From Pantoea phytobeneficialis (lineage in GTDB: Bacteria; Pseudomonadota; Gammaproteobacteria; Enterobacterales; Enterobacteriaceae): a stretch of DNA of 64,000 nt. The stretch covers positions 1,096,705 through 1,160,704 of the forward strand of contig NZ_CP024636.1 in assembly GCF_009728735.1 (NCBI RefSeq), read 5' to 3'. Shown here one piece after another: positions 28,400 through 36,419 of the stretch. Each line of letters opens with the position of its first letter. The stretch's first letter is position 1. The notes under the pieces were generated by a model that saw only the letters and a list, made by a program, of their open reading frames with translations, was not told the DNA's origin and did no database searches. The translations under genes were made by a program, and so were the position numbers.

Positions 28400-30088
28400 T
28401 CAAATCGGACATTCACGCACAATCGGCCTTTGCGCAATCTCTTCTTCCAGCATATGCAACATGCTGTTAGCGATCTCTCGTTCCCCCATCACCACGCGAT
28501 TGGCACCACGTTCGAGGATGTATTCCACTTCGTCGTCATAATGGGCGCGGGCGATTATCTCGATGTTGTCGCGCTTCGCGCGCGCCGCCGTGACAACCTC
28601 ACCGGCTTCATAACCATTGGGAATGGTCAGCAGTAGCCAGCGGGCGCAGTCGAGGCGCGCCAGCTCCATGATGTCGCTGCTGGCGGCATTGCCCAGCACC
28701 GCTTTGATGCCTTGCTCGCGCAGCGCTTCAACGCGTGGTCGCGAGTTTTCCACCACCACTAACGGCACATCCGCTTCCAGCAGCTTCTGTCCCAGCAGGC
28801 TACCGACGCGGCCATAGCCGACAATCACCGCATGGTCACAGATATCCACCGGAATTTGCTTCTCCTCCTCGATAGGATCGATCAGCGTCTGCTCTTCCAT
28901 CGTCTCGGTTTTGTCGAGATAACGTTCCAACACAGTAAAGAGAATCGGGTTCAGCATAATCGACAGGATGGCTGCGGCCAGCACCAGATTACGCCCCTCC
29001 TGGCTCAGTAACCCCAGCGAAATGCCAAGACCGGCCAGAATGAAGGCAAACTCGCCAATCTGCGCCAGGCTAACGGAGATCGTCAGGGCTGTGCGGCGTG
29101 AGTGGCCCAGCAACGTGACCAGCAGCCAGGCAGCGACCGATTTGCCCACCACGATAATCACCAGCGCCCCCAGTACCGCCAACGGCTGGTTGACCAGAAT
29201 CATCGGGTCGAACAACATGCCAACAGAAACGAAGAACAGCACGGCAAACGCATCACGTAGCGGCAGCGTGTCGTGTGCTGCTCGGTGGCTTAATTCAGAT
29301 TCGTTCAGCACCATGCCTGCGAAGAAAGCGCCGAGGGCAAAGGAGACATCAAAGAATTCTACTGCACCAAACGCAATGCCCAGTGCCAGTGCCAGCACCG
29401 CCAGGGTGAACAGCTCGCGTGAACCGGTGGCAGCACTTTTCGCCAGAATCCAGGGGATCACGCGGCGGCCCACCACCATCATCAGCACCATAAAGGTGAC
29501 CACTTTACCGATGGTCAGCAGCAGGTCCCACGCCAACAGGGTTGGGCTGGCGTTACCCTGTTCCAGCATGCCAGCGATGGCAGGCAGCAGCACCAGCGTC
29601 AGCACCATGACCAGGTCTTCGACAATCAGCCAGCCGATGGCAATTTGCCCGCGCTGGCTGTCAATCAGTTGACGCTCCTCCAGCGCGCGCAGTAACACCA
29701 CGGTACTGGCGGTGGAGAGACACAAGCCAAACACCAGCCCGGTCATCATTGACCAGCCCAGCGCCCACGACAGCCCCATTCCCAGCAAGGTTGCCACGGC
29801 GATTTGCGCCACTGCACCGGGAATGGCGACCGACTTTACCGACATCAAATCTTTCAGCGAAAAGTGCAGCCCCACACCAAACATCAGCAGGATCACCCCT
29901 AGTTCAGCTAATTCAGGGGCCAGATTGGTATCGGCGACAAAACCAGGGGTAAAGGGACCGGCCAGCACACCGGCCAGCAAGTAACCGACCAGCGGCGAAA
30001 TTCGCAGGCGATGTGCCAACATACCAAGGAGAAAGGCCAGGACCAGTGCCCCGACGATGGTGGTGATCAACGGTGTGGTGTGATGCAT
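28400..30088 (-). CDS. ybaL: Monovalent cation:proton antiporter-2 family protein YbaL
   Basis: Inner-membrane CPA2 antiporter with a C-terminal RCK/TrkA-N nucleotide-binding domain, related to KefB/KefC. The 562-residue reading from MHHTTPLITTIVGALVLAF matches E. coli YbaL almost throughout. About 12 membrane helices span residues 5-385; the RCK Rossmann motif is HAVIVGYGRVGSLLGQKLL. The C terminus (VRECPI) diverges from E. coli. A start 39 bases upstream is possible but not conserved. Ion specificity is not established. Confidence 0.94.
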   Translation of the reverse strand: MHHTTPLITTIVGALVLAFLLGMLAHRLRISPLVGYLLAGVLAGPFTPGFVADTNLAPELAELGVILLMFGVGLHFSLKDLMSVKSVAIPGAVAQIAVATLLGMGLSWALGWSMMTGLVFGLCLSTASTVVLLRALEERQLIDSQRGQIAIGWLIVEDLVMVLTLVLLPAIAGMLEQGNASPTLLAWDLLLTIGKVVTFMVLMMVVGRRVIPWILAKSAATGSRELFTLAVLALALGIAFGAVEFFDVSFALGAFFAGMVLNESELSHRAAHDTLPLRDAFAVLFFVSVGMLFDPMILVNQPLAVLGALVIIVVGKSVAAWLLVTLLGHSRRTALTISVSLAQIGEFAFILAGLGISLGLLSQEGRNLVLAAAILSIMLNPILFTVLERYLDKTETMEEQTLIDPIEEEKQIPVDICDHAVIVGYGRVGSLLGQKLLEADVPLVVVENSRPRVEALREQGIKAVLGNAASSDIMELARLDCARWLLLTIPNGYEAGEVVTAARAKRDNIEIIARAHYDDEVEYILERGANRVVMGEREIANSMLHMLEEEIAQRPIVRECPI

Positions 30089-30271
30089 GCCTGTCTCCTT
30101 GTGTGCAAATGTATCCGCTTGTAACAACCTAGTTTACTGCACAATCGCTAACCGCGTTTAAACATTTGAGCGGGATAAACAGAAAAAAATGAAAAAATAA
30201 GAGAAAAATGCAACCGAAGTGTCATTTTCTTCAGTTATCTCACAATATCGGCAGGATTCATGCTGAATAAA

Positions 30272-30298
30272 GGGGGCAAGGAAAAATAATTACCCCCC
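30272..30298 (-). terminator. Possible terminator of fsr
   Basis: On the minus strand a run of seven G residues and a matching CCCCC flank about 16 AT-rich bases, followed by TTTATT. It lies 11 bases after the fsr stop. The loop is large, so confidence is low. Confidence 0.35.
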
Positions 30299-30308
30299 CG
30301 AAACAGGC

Positions 30309-31511
30309 TCAGGCGTGACGGTTATCTGGCAGGAAAGCGGTCAAAAGGCCGATAAGTGGCAACCAGGCACAGATTTGATATACCCATTCGATGCTGGTGT
30401 GGTCTGCCACCACGCCCAGCACGGCGGCACCCAACCCACCCATACCGAAGGCAAAACCGAAAAATAGCCCGGAAACCATACCGATACGTCCCGGTAGCAA
30501 CTCCTGCGCGTACACCAGAATGGCAGAAAACGCTGAGGCGAGAATCAGACCAATAATTACGCTCAGTACACTTGTCCACATTAATGACGCGTGCGGCAAC
30601 AGCAGCGTAAAGGGGGCGACACCGAGAATCGAGCACCAGATCACATACTTACGACCAATTTTGTCGCCAATCGGCCCACCAATAATGGTCCCTGCCGCCA
30701 CTGCGCCAAGAAATACAAACAGATGAAATTGCGACGCCTGCACCGAGAGGCCGAATTTCTGCATTAAATAGAAGGTGTAGTAGCTGCTCAGGCTGGTGAG
30801 ATAGAAGTACTTGGAGAAAATCAGCAGCAGCAAAATGCTGATCGCCAGCACGACTTTTTTTCGCGGCAGTGGATTGGACAACACCGTGGCAGCTTTGGTT
30901 TTACTGGCGCGCTGCTGGTGGCTATACCAGCGGCTGACCTGCAACAACACGATGATCCCCAGCAACGCGGCCAGCACGAACCAGCCGAGATGGCCTTTGC
31001 CATAGGGTGCAACAATCATTGCGGCCAGCAGCGGGCCGAGTGCACTGCCGAAATTCCCGCCCACCTGGAACAGCGATTGCGCCAGGCCATGACGTCCACC
31101 GGATGCCATACGGGCGACACGGGAAGATTCGGGATGAAAAATTGATGAACCGCTACCCACCAGTGCCGCTGCCAGCAGTACCTGGAGATAGTCACTGGCG
31201 AAGGTCAGCAGCACCAGGCCACACAGGGTAAAACCCATGCCAACCGGTAACGACCAGGGTTTGGGATATTTGTCGGTGTAGTAGCCGACCACGGGTTGCA
31301 GCAGCGAGGCGGTCACCTGGAAGGTGAGGGTGATTAAACCGATTTGCACAAAGTTGAGGCTAAAATCTTTTTGCAACAGCGGGTAAATCGCCAGCAACAG
31401 CGACTGCAACATATCGTTCAGCAGATGCGCGAGGCTGATCGCCCCTAAAATGCCGAACGCCGTGCGCCCCGGTGCGCGTGCCGGGGATGAGAGAGTATGA
31501 TCACTTGCCAT
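30309..31511 (-). CDS. fsr: Fosmidomycin-resistance MFS transporter Fsr
   Basis: Major facilitator superfamily exporter; the E. coli homologue confers fosmidomycin resistance when overproduced. The 400-residue protein has 12 predicted helices and family segments SFGILGAISL-type start (TAFGILGAISLAHLLNDM), HPESSRVARMASGGRHGLAQS, and ELLPGRIGMVSGLFFGFAFGMGGLG. Divergent from ushA, 162 bases apart, and placed as in E. coli between ybaL and ushA. Confidence 0.93.
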   Translation of the reverse strand: MASDHTLSSPARAPGRTAFGILGAISLAHLLNDMLQSLLLAIYPLLQKDFSLNFVQIGLITLTFQVTASLLQPVVGYYTDKYPKPWSLPVGMGFTLCGLVLLTFASDYLQVLLAAALVGSGSSIFHPESSRVARMASGGRHGLAQSLFQVGGNFGSALGPLLAAMIVAPYGKGHLGWFVLAALLGIIVLLQVSRWYSHQQRASKTKAATVLSNPLPRKKVVLAISILLLLIFSKYFYLTSLSSYYTFYLMQKFGLSVQASQFHLFVFLGAVAAGTIIGGPIGDKIGRKYVIWCSILGVAPFTLLLPHASLMWTSVLSVIIGLILASAFSAILVYAQELLPGRIGMVSGLFFGFAFGMGGLGAAVLGVVADHTSIEWVYQICAWLPLIGLLTAFLPDNRHA

Positions 31512-31673
31512 AGAAATCCTGAGAGGGTCAATTTTCGTTATCAGATTGTTACTTCTCTCAAGACTCTATAAGCCTTTCATCTTGAGTTAAAGTGCGATCT
31601 GTGCGACACAGAAGGGCGATAAAGCACATAAAGTCCACTGGTTAGTGGAAAAACGCAGAATAAGGAGATCGGC

Positions 31674-33428
31674 TTGTTGTTAATTCCGCGCAAAAGCCAT
31701 TGGCTGGCATTGATTATCCTGTTGCTGCCGGTACTGGCACAGGCATGGCAGCCCGACCGCAGCTACCGTCTTACTATCCTGCATACCAACGATCAGCATG
31801 GTCATTTCTGGCCCAACGCGCAGGGCGAGTATGGTCTGGCCGCGCAGAAAACCCTGATGGATACGCAACGTTATGATGCGCAATCAAAAGGAAGCGGTGT
31901 GCTGATCCTTTCCGGCGGTGACGTTAACACCGGTGTGCCGGAGTCGGATTTGCTTGATGCGGAACCCGATATTCGCGGCATGAACCTGGTGGGCTATGAT
32001 GCGATGGCGCTGGGTAACCATGAATTTGATAAACCGCTCAGCGTGCTGCAAAAGCAGCAGAAATGGGCCAAATTTCCCTTTCTTTCCGCCAATATTTACG
32101 CAAAATCCAGCGGCCAACGGCTGTTCAAGCCTTGGGCGGTCTTTACCCGGATGGGGCTGAAAGTTGCCGTAATCGGCCTGAGCACGCCCGACACCCTGCG
32201 TATCGCCAATCCGGCCAATATGGCAACTATCGAGATTCGAGATCCGGTCACTGAAACCGAAAAAGCGGTGGCTGAGTTACGTGCCAGCGTCAAGCCGGAC
32301 GTGATTATTCTTCTCACCCACATGGGCCATTACGACGACGGCCAGCATGGCAGCAATGCGCCGGGCGATGTCGAGCTGGCGCGCAGCTTGCCGCCTGGCA
32401 CCGTGAACCTGATCGTCGGCGGCCATTCACACGATGCGGTGTGCATGGAGAAAGAGAACGTCAGCGTGAAAAATTATCAGCCAGGCCAGCCCTGCCAGCC
32501 GGACCGCCAGAATGGTGTGTGGATCGTACAAGCGAAAGAGTGGGGTAAATTCGTCGGGCGCGGTGATTTTACCTTCCGCAACGGTGAGCTGGCGCTGGAT
32601 AGCTACCAACTGATCCCGGTCAATCTGAAGCATAAGATCAAGAATGCGGATGGCAGCGAGTCCTGGCTGACCTGGCAGCAGGAGATCCCACCGAATCCGG
32701 CGATGATGAAACTGCTGACCCCCTTCCAGAAACGCGCAGAAGCCAAACTGGATGTGCCGGTCGGCAGCAGCGACGGTGTCTTTGTTGGCGAGCGGGACAA
32801 GGTGCGTTTTGAGCAAACTAACCTCGGCCAGTTAATTCTGCGTGCGCAGATGGCCGCCACCAAAGCAGATTTTGCGGTGATGAGCGGTGGTGGGATTCGT
32901 ACTTCACTGCCGCAAGGGGCGATCAGCTGGCGCGATGTGTTGCAGGTGCAGCCCTTCAGCAATCAGGTGGTGTCCGTCACCCTGACCGGTAATCAATTGC
33001 TGACGTATCTGGCAACCGTTGCCAATATTAAAACCGATGCCGGTGGCTTTGCGCAGTTTGCCAATATCAGCCTGGTGGCGGATGGTAGCGATGTCAGTGA
33101 GGTGAAGATCAACGGTGAGCCATTACAGAAGGATACAACCTATCGCATGGCGACCAACAGCTTCAACGCTACCGGCGGCGATGGTTATCCGCGCATTGAT
33201 AACCTCGCAGGTTATACCAACACCGGGTTGCGCGATGCGGATGTGTTGCGCGGCTGGGTGAGCCAGCATTCACCGTTGAAAGTGAGTGACTACGCTCCGG
33301 GAGAGGGGATTGTGCACCTGACCGCGGAGCAGAAACAGCAACGGGATAGCGCGCCGGAGAAACCCAGGAAGCGCAGCTATCCGAAGACGGTGCTGGCATG
33401 GATACTGCCGCATGCGGTGGAAAACTAA
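31674..33428 (+). CDS. ushA: Periplasmic UDP-sugar hydrolase / 5'-nucleotidase UshA
   Basis: Periplasmic metallophosphoesterase hydrolysing nucleotides and UDP-sugars. A TTG start at 31674 is supported by AAGGAG six bases upstream; no ATG lies near. The leader LLIPRKSHWLALIILLLPVL-AQA is a signal peptide. Metal-site motifs are present: HTNDQHGHFW, GGDVNTG, GNHEFD, THMGHYD and GGHSHD; the C-terminal nucleotide domain has NATGGDGYPR. At 584 residues it exceeds E. coli (550) mainly through a basic C-terminal tail (about 30 residues, KPRKRSYPKTVLAW) that ends with a hydrophobic stretch. Confidence 0.93.
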   Translation: MLLIPRKSHWLALIILLLPVLAQAWQPDRSYRLTILHTNDQHGHFWPNAQGEYGLAAQKTLMDTQRYDAQSKGSGVLILSGGDVNTGVPESDLLDAEPDIRGMNLVGYDAMALGNHEFDKPLSVLQKQQKWAKFPFLSANIYAKSSGQRLFKPWAVFTRMGLKVAVIGLSTPDTLRIANPANMATIEIRDPVTETEKAVAELRASVKPDVIILLTHMGHYDDGQHGSNAPGDVELARSLPPGTVNLIVGGHSHDAVCMEKENVSVKNYQPGQPCQPDRQNGVWIVQAKEWGKFVGRGDFTFRNGELALDSYQLIPVNLKHKIKNADGSESWLTWQQEIPPNPAMMKLLTPFQKRAEAKLDVPVGSSDGVFVGERDKVRFEQTNLGQLILRAQMAATKADFAVMSGGGIRTSLPQGAISWRDVLQVQPFSNQVVSVTLTGNQLLTYLATVANIKTDAGGFAQFANISLVADGSDVSEVKINGEPLQKDTTYRMATNSFNATGGDGYPRIDNLAGYTNTGLRDADVLRGWVSQHSPLKVSDYAPGEGIVHLTAEQKQQRDSAPEKPRKRSYPKTVLAWILPHAVEN

Positions 33429-33437
33429 AGCATCATT

Positions 33438-33501
33438 GCGCGATAAACGTGCCGCTACCTTACCGGGCTCGCATTTGTAGCGGCGCGAATTATCGCGCGG
33501 G
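33438..33501. repeat. Inverted pair of the GTAGCGGCGCG repeat, tail-to-tail
   Basis: GCGCGATAAACGTGCCGCTAC (33438-33458) and GTAGCGGCGCGAATTATCGC (from 33477) are inverted relative to each other, in the opposite outward arrangement from the pairs at 28330 and 50989. Located between the convergent ushA and PACE genes. Confidence 0.75.
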
Positions 33502-33505
33502 TTTC

Positions 33506-33940
33506 TCACGCCTGGCACGCTTTGCGCGTGAGCCAGCGCTGACGCAGAATATCCCACAGCCAGTTATACGCGACGGTGTAGGGCAGGAAGAACAGGAAAA
33601 ACGCCACTTCCACCATCAACGCCTGCAACAACGTGATACTGAGCATCCAGGCAGCAATCGGTAAACCAATCACAATAAAACCGCCCTCAAAACCCAGCGC
33701 GTGCAGTACGCGCAGGCCAGCGCCTCGCTGCACCCGATCCCGTGGGTACAGGCGATCAAATCCGGCGTTATAAATCATGTTCCACAGCATGGCGACGGTC
33801 GACAGCATGATCGCCAACAGCCCCATTTCAAACAGCGGCTTATCCATTACCCAGGCGGCTAACGGGGAAACAGTCAAAATCGCCAGAATTTCAAAGCCAG
33901 CAGCGTGGAAAAAACGTTCTTTCAAAGAACGGGTACGCAT
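33506..33940 (-). CDS. PACE-family multidrug/biocide efflux protein
   Basis: Small inner-membrane transporter of the proteobacterial antimicrobial compound efflux family (AceI type). The 144-residue protein has four helices arranged as two BTP repeats. The first helix includes the conserved acidic residue (HAAGFEILAILTVSPLAAW), followed by WNMIYNAGFDRLYPRDR, and the second repeat shows LHALGFEGGFIVIGLP with YTVAYNWLWD. ATG 33940 is chosen because AGGAGG lies five bases upstream; frames to 33970 lack this. Divergent from a LysR gene, a common arrangement for PACE genes. Substrate not deducible. Confidence 0.88.
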   Translation of the reverse strand: MRTRSLKERFFHAAGFEILAILTVSPLAAWVMDKPLFEMGLLAIMLSTVAMLWNMIYNAGFDRLYPRDRVQRGAGLRVLHALGFEGGFIVIGLPIAAWMLSITLLQALMVEVAFFLFFLPYTVAYNWLWDILRQRWLTRKACQA

Positions 33941-34030
33941 AAAAACCTCCTGATTCATTACAGGACGCATTTTCTCACTTGTCGAAATTAAGATAAAATG
34001 AACACCTATCGATAAAAGCGATGGATAACT

Positions 34031-34900
34031 ATGAAATACTCCCCGGAATCCCTTGAGGCTTTTGTGCAGACCGTCGCCAGCGGGTCATTCTCTGCGGCGG
34101 CACGGGCGTTGGGCAAAAGTCAGTCCACCATCAGTAGCGCGGTGGCGAATCTCGAAGACGATTTAGGCTTTATGTTGTTTGATCGGCAGGGACGTCAGCC
34201 GGTATTAACCGAGCAGGGACAGCGAGCACTGGCGCAGGTGCAGCAGATCCTGGCGGCCAGCCAGCGGCTGGATGAGCTGGCGGTGCGGCTGTCGCAGGGT
34301 GTCGAGCCGCGCCTCAGTCTGGCGATCTCCGATTTCTGGCAGGCGGAATATCATGAAACGCTGCTGAAGCGTTTTGAAGCGCGCTATCCGGATATCGAAT
34401 TTGAATGCATGATCGCCGAAGATGCCGACGTGCTGGACCTGCTACAGGCCGGACGCGTGCATCTTGGGGTGGTGCGCGCTCAGCCCTCATTACCGCCAGA
34501 TATCGCGGTGGCACGCTTACAGGTGGAGGCGCAGATGGCGATTTATCTGCATCAGGACCAGGCGTTGGCCCAGCAGAAACAGGTTACCGAAGCGCAACTC
34601 GGGGCGTTGCGTCAGTTGCGGCTCAATACCTGGGTGGAGACGCGTGACCCGATGCCAGCGGGCCGGGTGTGGTCGGCACCGTCTTATCTGTTATTACTGG
34701 AGATGGCGGAGCAGGGATTTGGCTGGAGCGTGTTGCCGCGCTGGCTGGTGCAGCAGTTTGGTCATCAGGTGTTGAAGGAGTTGCCGGTGTCAGGCTGGCC
34801 GCAGCATATTGCGGTGGAAGCGGTCTGGTCGACGCGTAATCCACCGGGACCCGCCGGGCGCTGGATGATCGATCAACTTTGCGCCCAGCAGCCTGATTAA
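34031..34900 (+). CDS. LysR-family regulator adjacent to the PACE gene
   Basis: A 289-residue LysR regulator. N-terminal helix-turn-helix [41 protein letters not shown], followed by an effector-binding domain ([31 protein letters not shown]). It begins 90 bases from the divergent PACE start, and the spacer contains ATCGATAAAAGCGAT-like dyads, so it probably controls that transporter as well as itself. Its last four bases overlap the convergent ybaK stop. Confidence 0.88.
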   Translation: MKYSPESLEAFVQTVASGSFSAAARALGKSQSTISSAVANLEDDLGFMLFDRQGRQPVLTEQGQRALAQVQQILAASQRLDELAVRLSQGVEPRLSLAISDFWQAEYHETLLKRFEARYPDIEFECMIAEDADVLDLLQAGRVHLGVVRAQPSLPPDIAVARLQVEAQMAIYLHQDQALAQQKQVTEAQLGALRQLRLNTWVETRDPMPAGRVWSAPSYLLLLEMAEQGFGWSVLPRWLVQQFGHQVLKELPVSGWPQHIAVEAVWSTRNPPGPAGRWMIDQLCAQQPD

Positions 34901-35376
34901 TCGCGGCGCGCCACATCGGCCAGGGGGGCATCCAGCAAACGCGCCAGATCCTGTGCCGCCAGTTCGATATCCAGCCCGCGTTTACCGCCGGAGATAAAGA
35001 TGGTGGCAAATTCCGCCGCTTGTTGATCAATCACCGTGGGCAGGCGTTTTTTCTGCCCCAGCGGGCTGATGCCGCCCACCAGATACCCGGTGACGCGCTG
35101 TGCCAGCAGCGGGTCAGCCATATCGGCTTTTTTCGCCCCCAGCGCTTTGGCGACTTTCTTCAAATCGAGCTGACTGGACACCGGCGTAACGGCTACTGCC
35201 AGGTGTTTCGCATCGCCATTCAGCGCCACCAGCAGCGTTTTGAATACCTGTCGAGCATCGAGATTCAGTTTTCGCACCGCTTCGTCGCCAAAGTTGGTTT
35301 CATGGCTGTCATGATCATACGGATGCAGAGTAAAGGTGACTTTTTGTTTTTCCAGCAGTTTTACAGCGGGCGTCAT
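34897..35376 (-). CDS. ybaK: Cys-tRNA(Pro)/Cys-tRNA(Cys) deacylase YbaK
   Basis: Trans-editing factor that removes Cys from mischarged tRNA-Pro. The 159-residue sequence [23 protein letters not shown] is collinear with E. coli YbaK. It has the conserved lysine in VFKTLLVAL and the YbaK/ProX motif [28 protein letters not shown]. Convergent and overlapping by four bases with the LysR gene; upstream lies the ChiX RNA. Confidence 0.95.
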   Translation of the reverse strand: MTPAVKLLEKQKVTFTLHPYDHDSHETNFGDEAVRKLNLDARQVFKTLLVALNGDAKHLAVAVTPVSSQLDLKKVAKALGAKKADMADPLLAQRVTGYLVGGISPLGQKKRLPTVIDQQAAEFATIFISGGKRGLDIELAAQDLARLLDAPLADVARRD

Positions 35377-35463
35377 TTTTCGATCCTTGCTAAGGAAAAT
35401 CTTATTTCAGAAACGGCGAATAGTACTGGCGAAATTCTGAACTTTGCGCGAGAATTGGCCCGC

Positions 35464-35549
35464 GCCAGCCAGCAATGGCTGTGTGATAACCAAAATCATA
35501 AACAAATTCCTCTTTGACGGGCCGATAGTAATATCGGCCTTCTTTTTTT
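35464..35549 (+). ncRNA. chiX: Small RNA ChiX (MicM/SroB)
   Basis: Hfq-binding small RNA that silences the chitoporin chiP mRNA until chitooligosaccharides are present. The ybaK-ybaP spacer carries the conserved seed AAATTCCTCTTTGACGGG (about 35502-35520) followed by the terminator stem GGCCGATA/TATCGGCC and TTCTTTTTTT. The E. coli RNA lies in the same spacer and orientation with the same seed and terminator layout. A 5' hairpin AGCCAGCAATGGCT precedes an A-rich linker, also as in E. coli. The 5' end is estimated; a -10-like AGAATT is at about 35451. The terminator has no plus-strand protein gene upstream, which independently points to an RNA gene. Confidence 0.85.
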
Positions 35550-36351
35550 AGCGCGCCTTTAACAGGCCCGGTAAATTATCATCCCCGTAAAGATGCAACG
35601 CCCCCACGGCCACCACATAACGTCCCGGCGGTAATGCCAGCAACAATTCGCGCCAGTGCTGATTGCGGTTGCGCATCAAGGTGTCATTCAATTCATTGCT
35701 GAAGGTGGTGGGTAACGCGACCGGCTGCTGCTTCGGCGGTGCATCCAGCCACCAGCTGATCATGGTTTGCAGCAAACGCGCGTTGGTGTGCCAGTGTTCC
35801 AGTGTATCCAGCAACAAGGGCAGGCCATTCTCCGGCAGCGACTTCAGCAGCGCGATTTGTGTATCCGGTCCTTCCAGCTCAATCACCGGTTTATGGGTCG
35901 CTTTGGCAGCCTGCAACAGTTGATAATCGATGCCATATTGTGGTCGCAACCCGAGGCGCTGTGCCTGCTGCGCTTGCAACATCAGGGCAATCTGCCACAT
36001 CGGCAAGTTGTCAAACATCATTACCGACAGCATCAGCTCATCGCAGAGCGCGGTTAGCCTGGTCAGTGTCTCGCTGTCGAGGCGTTCTGCCAGCGGCGGC
36101 AGATTTTCTCCTTCGGCAAAGGGGGAACCGCCTTGGGTGATGTCCGCTTCAACGATCAGCGCGTCGGCTTTCGCCAGTTGGCGCAACAAACGTGCCGGCA
36201 ACGGCTGCATATCGCGTGTACCCATATGAATGCTGCCGACCAGGTGTAACTGGCGATTGCCCAACTGAATATCCATCGCGGGCCAAGCGTAGCTGGCCGG
36301 AAAAAGTCGCGATGCCAGCTGTGTTACGCATTGCCACAGGCTGCGTCTCAT
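35548..36351 (-). CDS. ybaP: TraB/GumN family protein YbaP
   Basis: Predicted metalloprotease-like protein of the TraB/GumN (Tiki-like) family, function in bacteria unclear. The 267-residue sequence aligns with E. coli YbaP (264). Conserved elements are GSIHMGTRDM with the first His, ALIVEADIT, YGIDYQLLQAAK, HWHTNARLLQ and a C-terminal GALHLYGDDNLPGLL. The N terminus (MRRSLWQCVTQLASRLFP) is amphipathic and not a clear signal peptide. It lies between chiX and copA. Confidence 0.92.
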   Translation of the reverse strand: MRRSLWQCVTQLASRLFPASYAWPAMDIQLGNRQLHLVGSIHMGTRDMQPLPARLLRQLAKADALIVEADITQGGSPFAEGENLPPLAERLDSETLTRLTALCDELMLSVMMFDNLPMWQIALMLQAQQAQRLGLRPQYGIDYQLLQAAKATHKPVIELEGPDTQIALLKSLPENGLPLLLDTLEHWHTNARLLQTMISWWLDAPPKQQPVALPTTFSNELNDTLMRNRNQHWRELLLALPPGRYVVAVGALHLYGDDNLPGLLKAR

Positions 36352-36419
36352 TCCCTGTCCTTTTTAAGTCAAAAATCCATGCTAGCGATTTCATCGCGCG
36401 AAAAACAGGGCAGGGCTTG

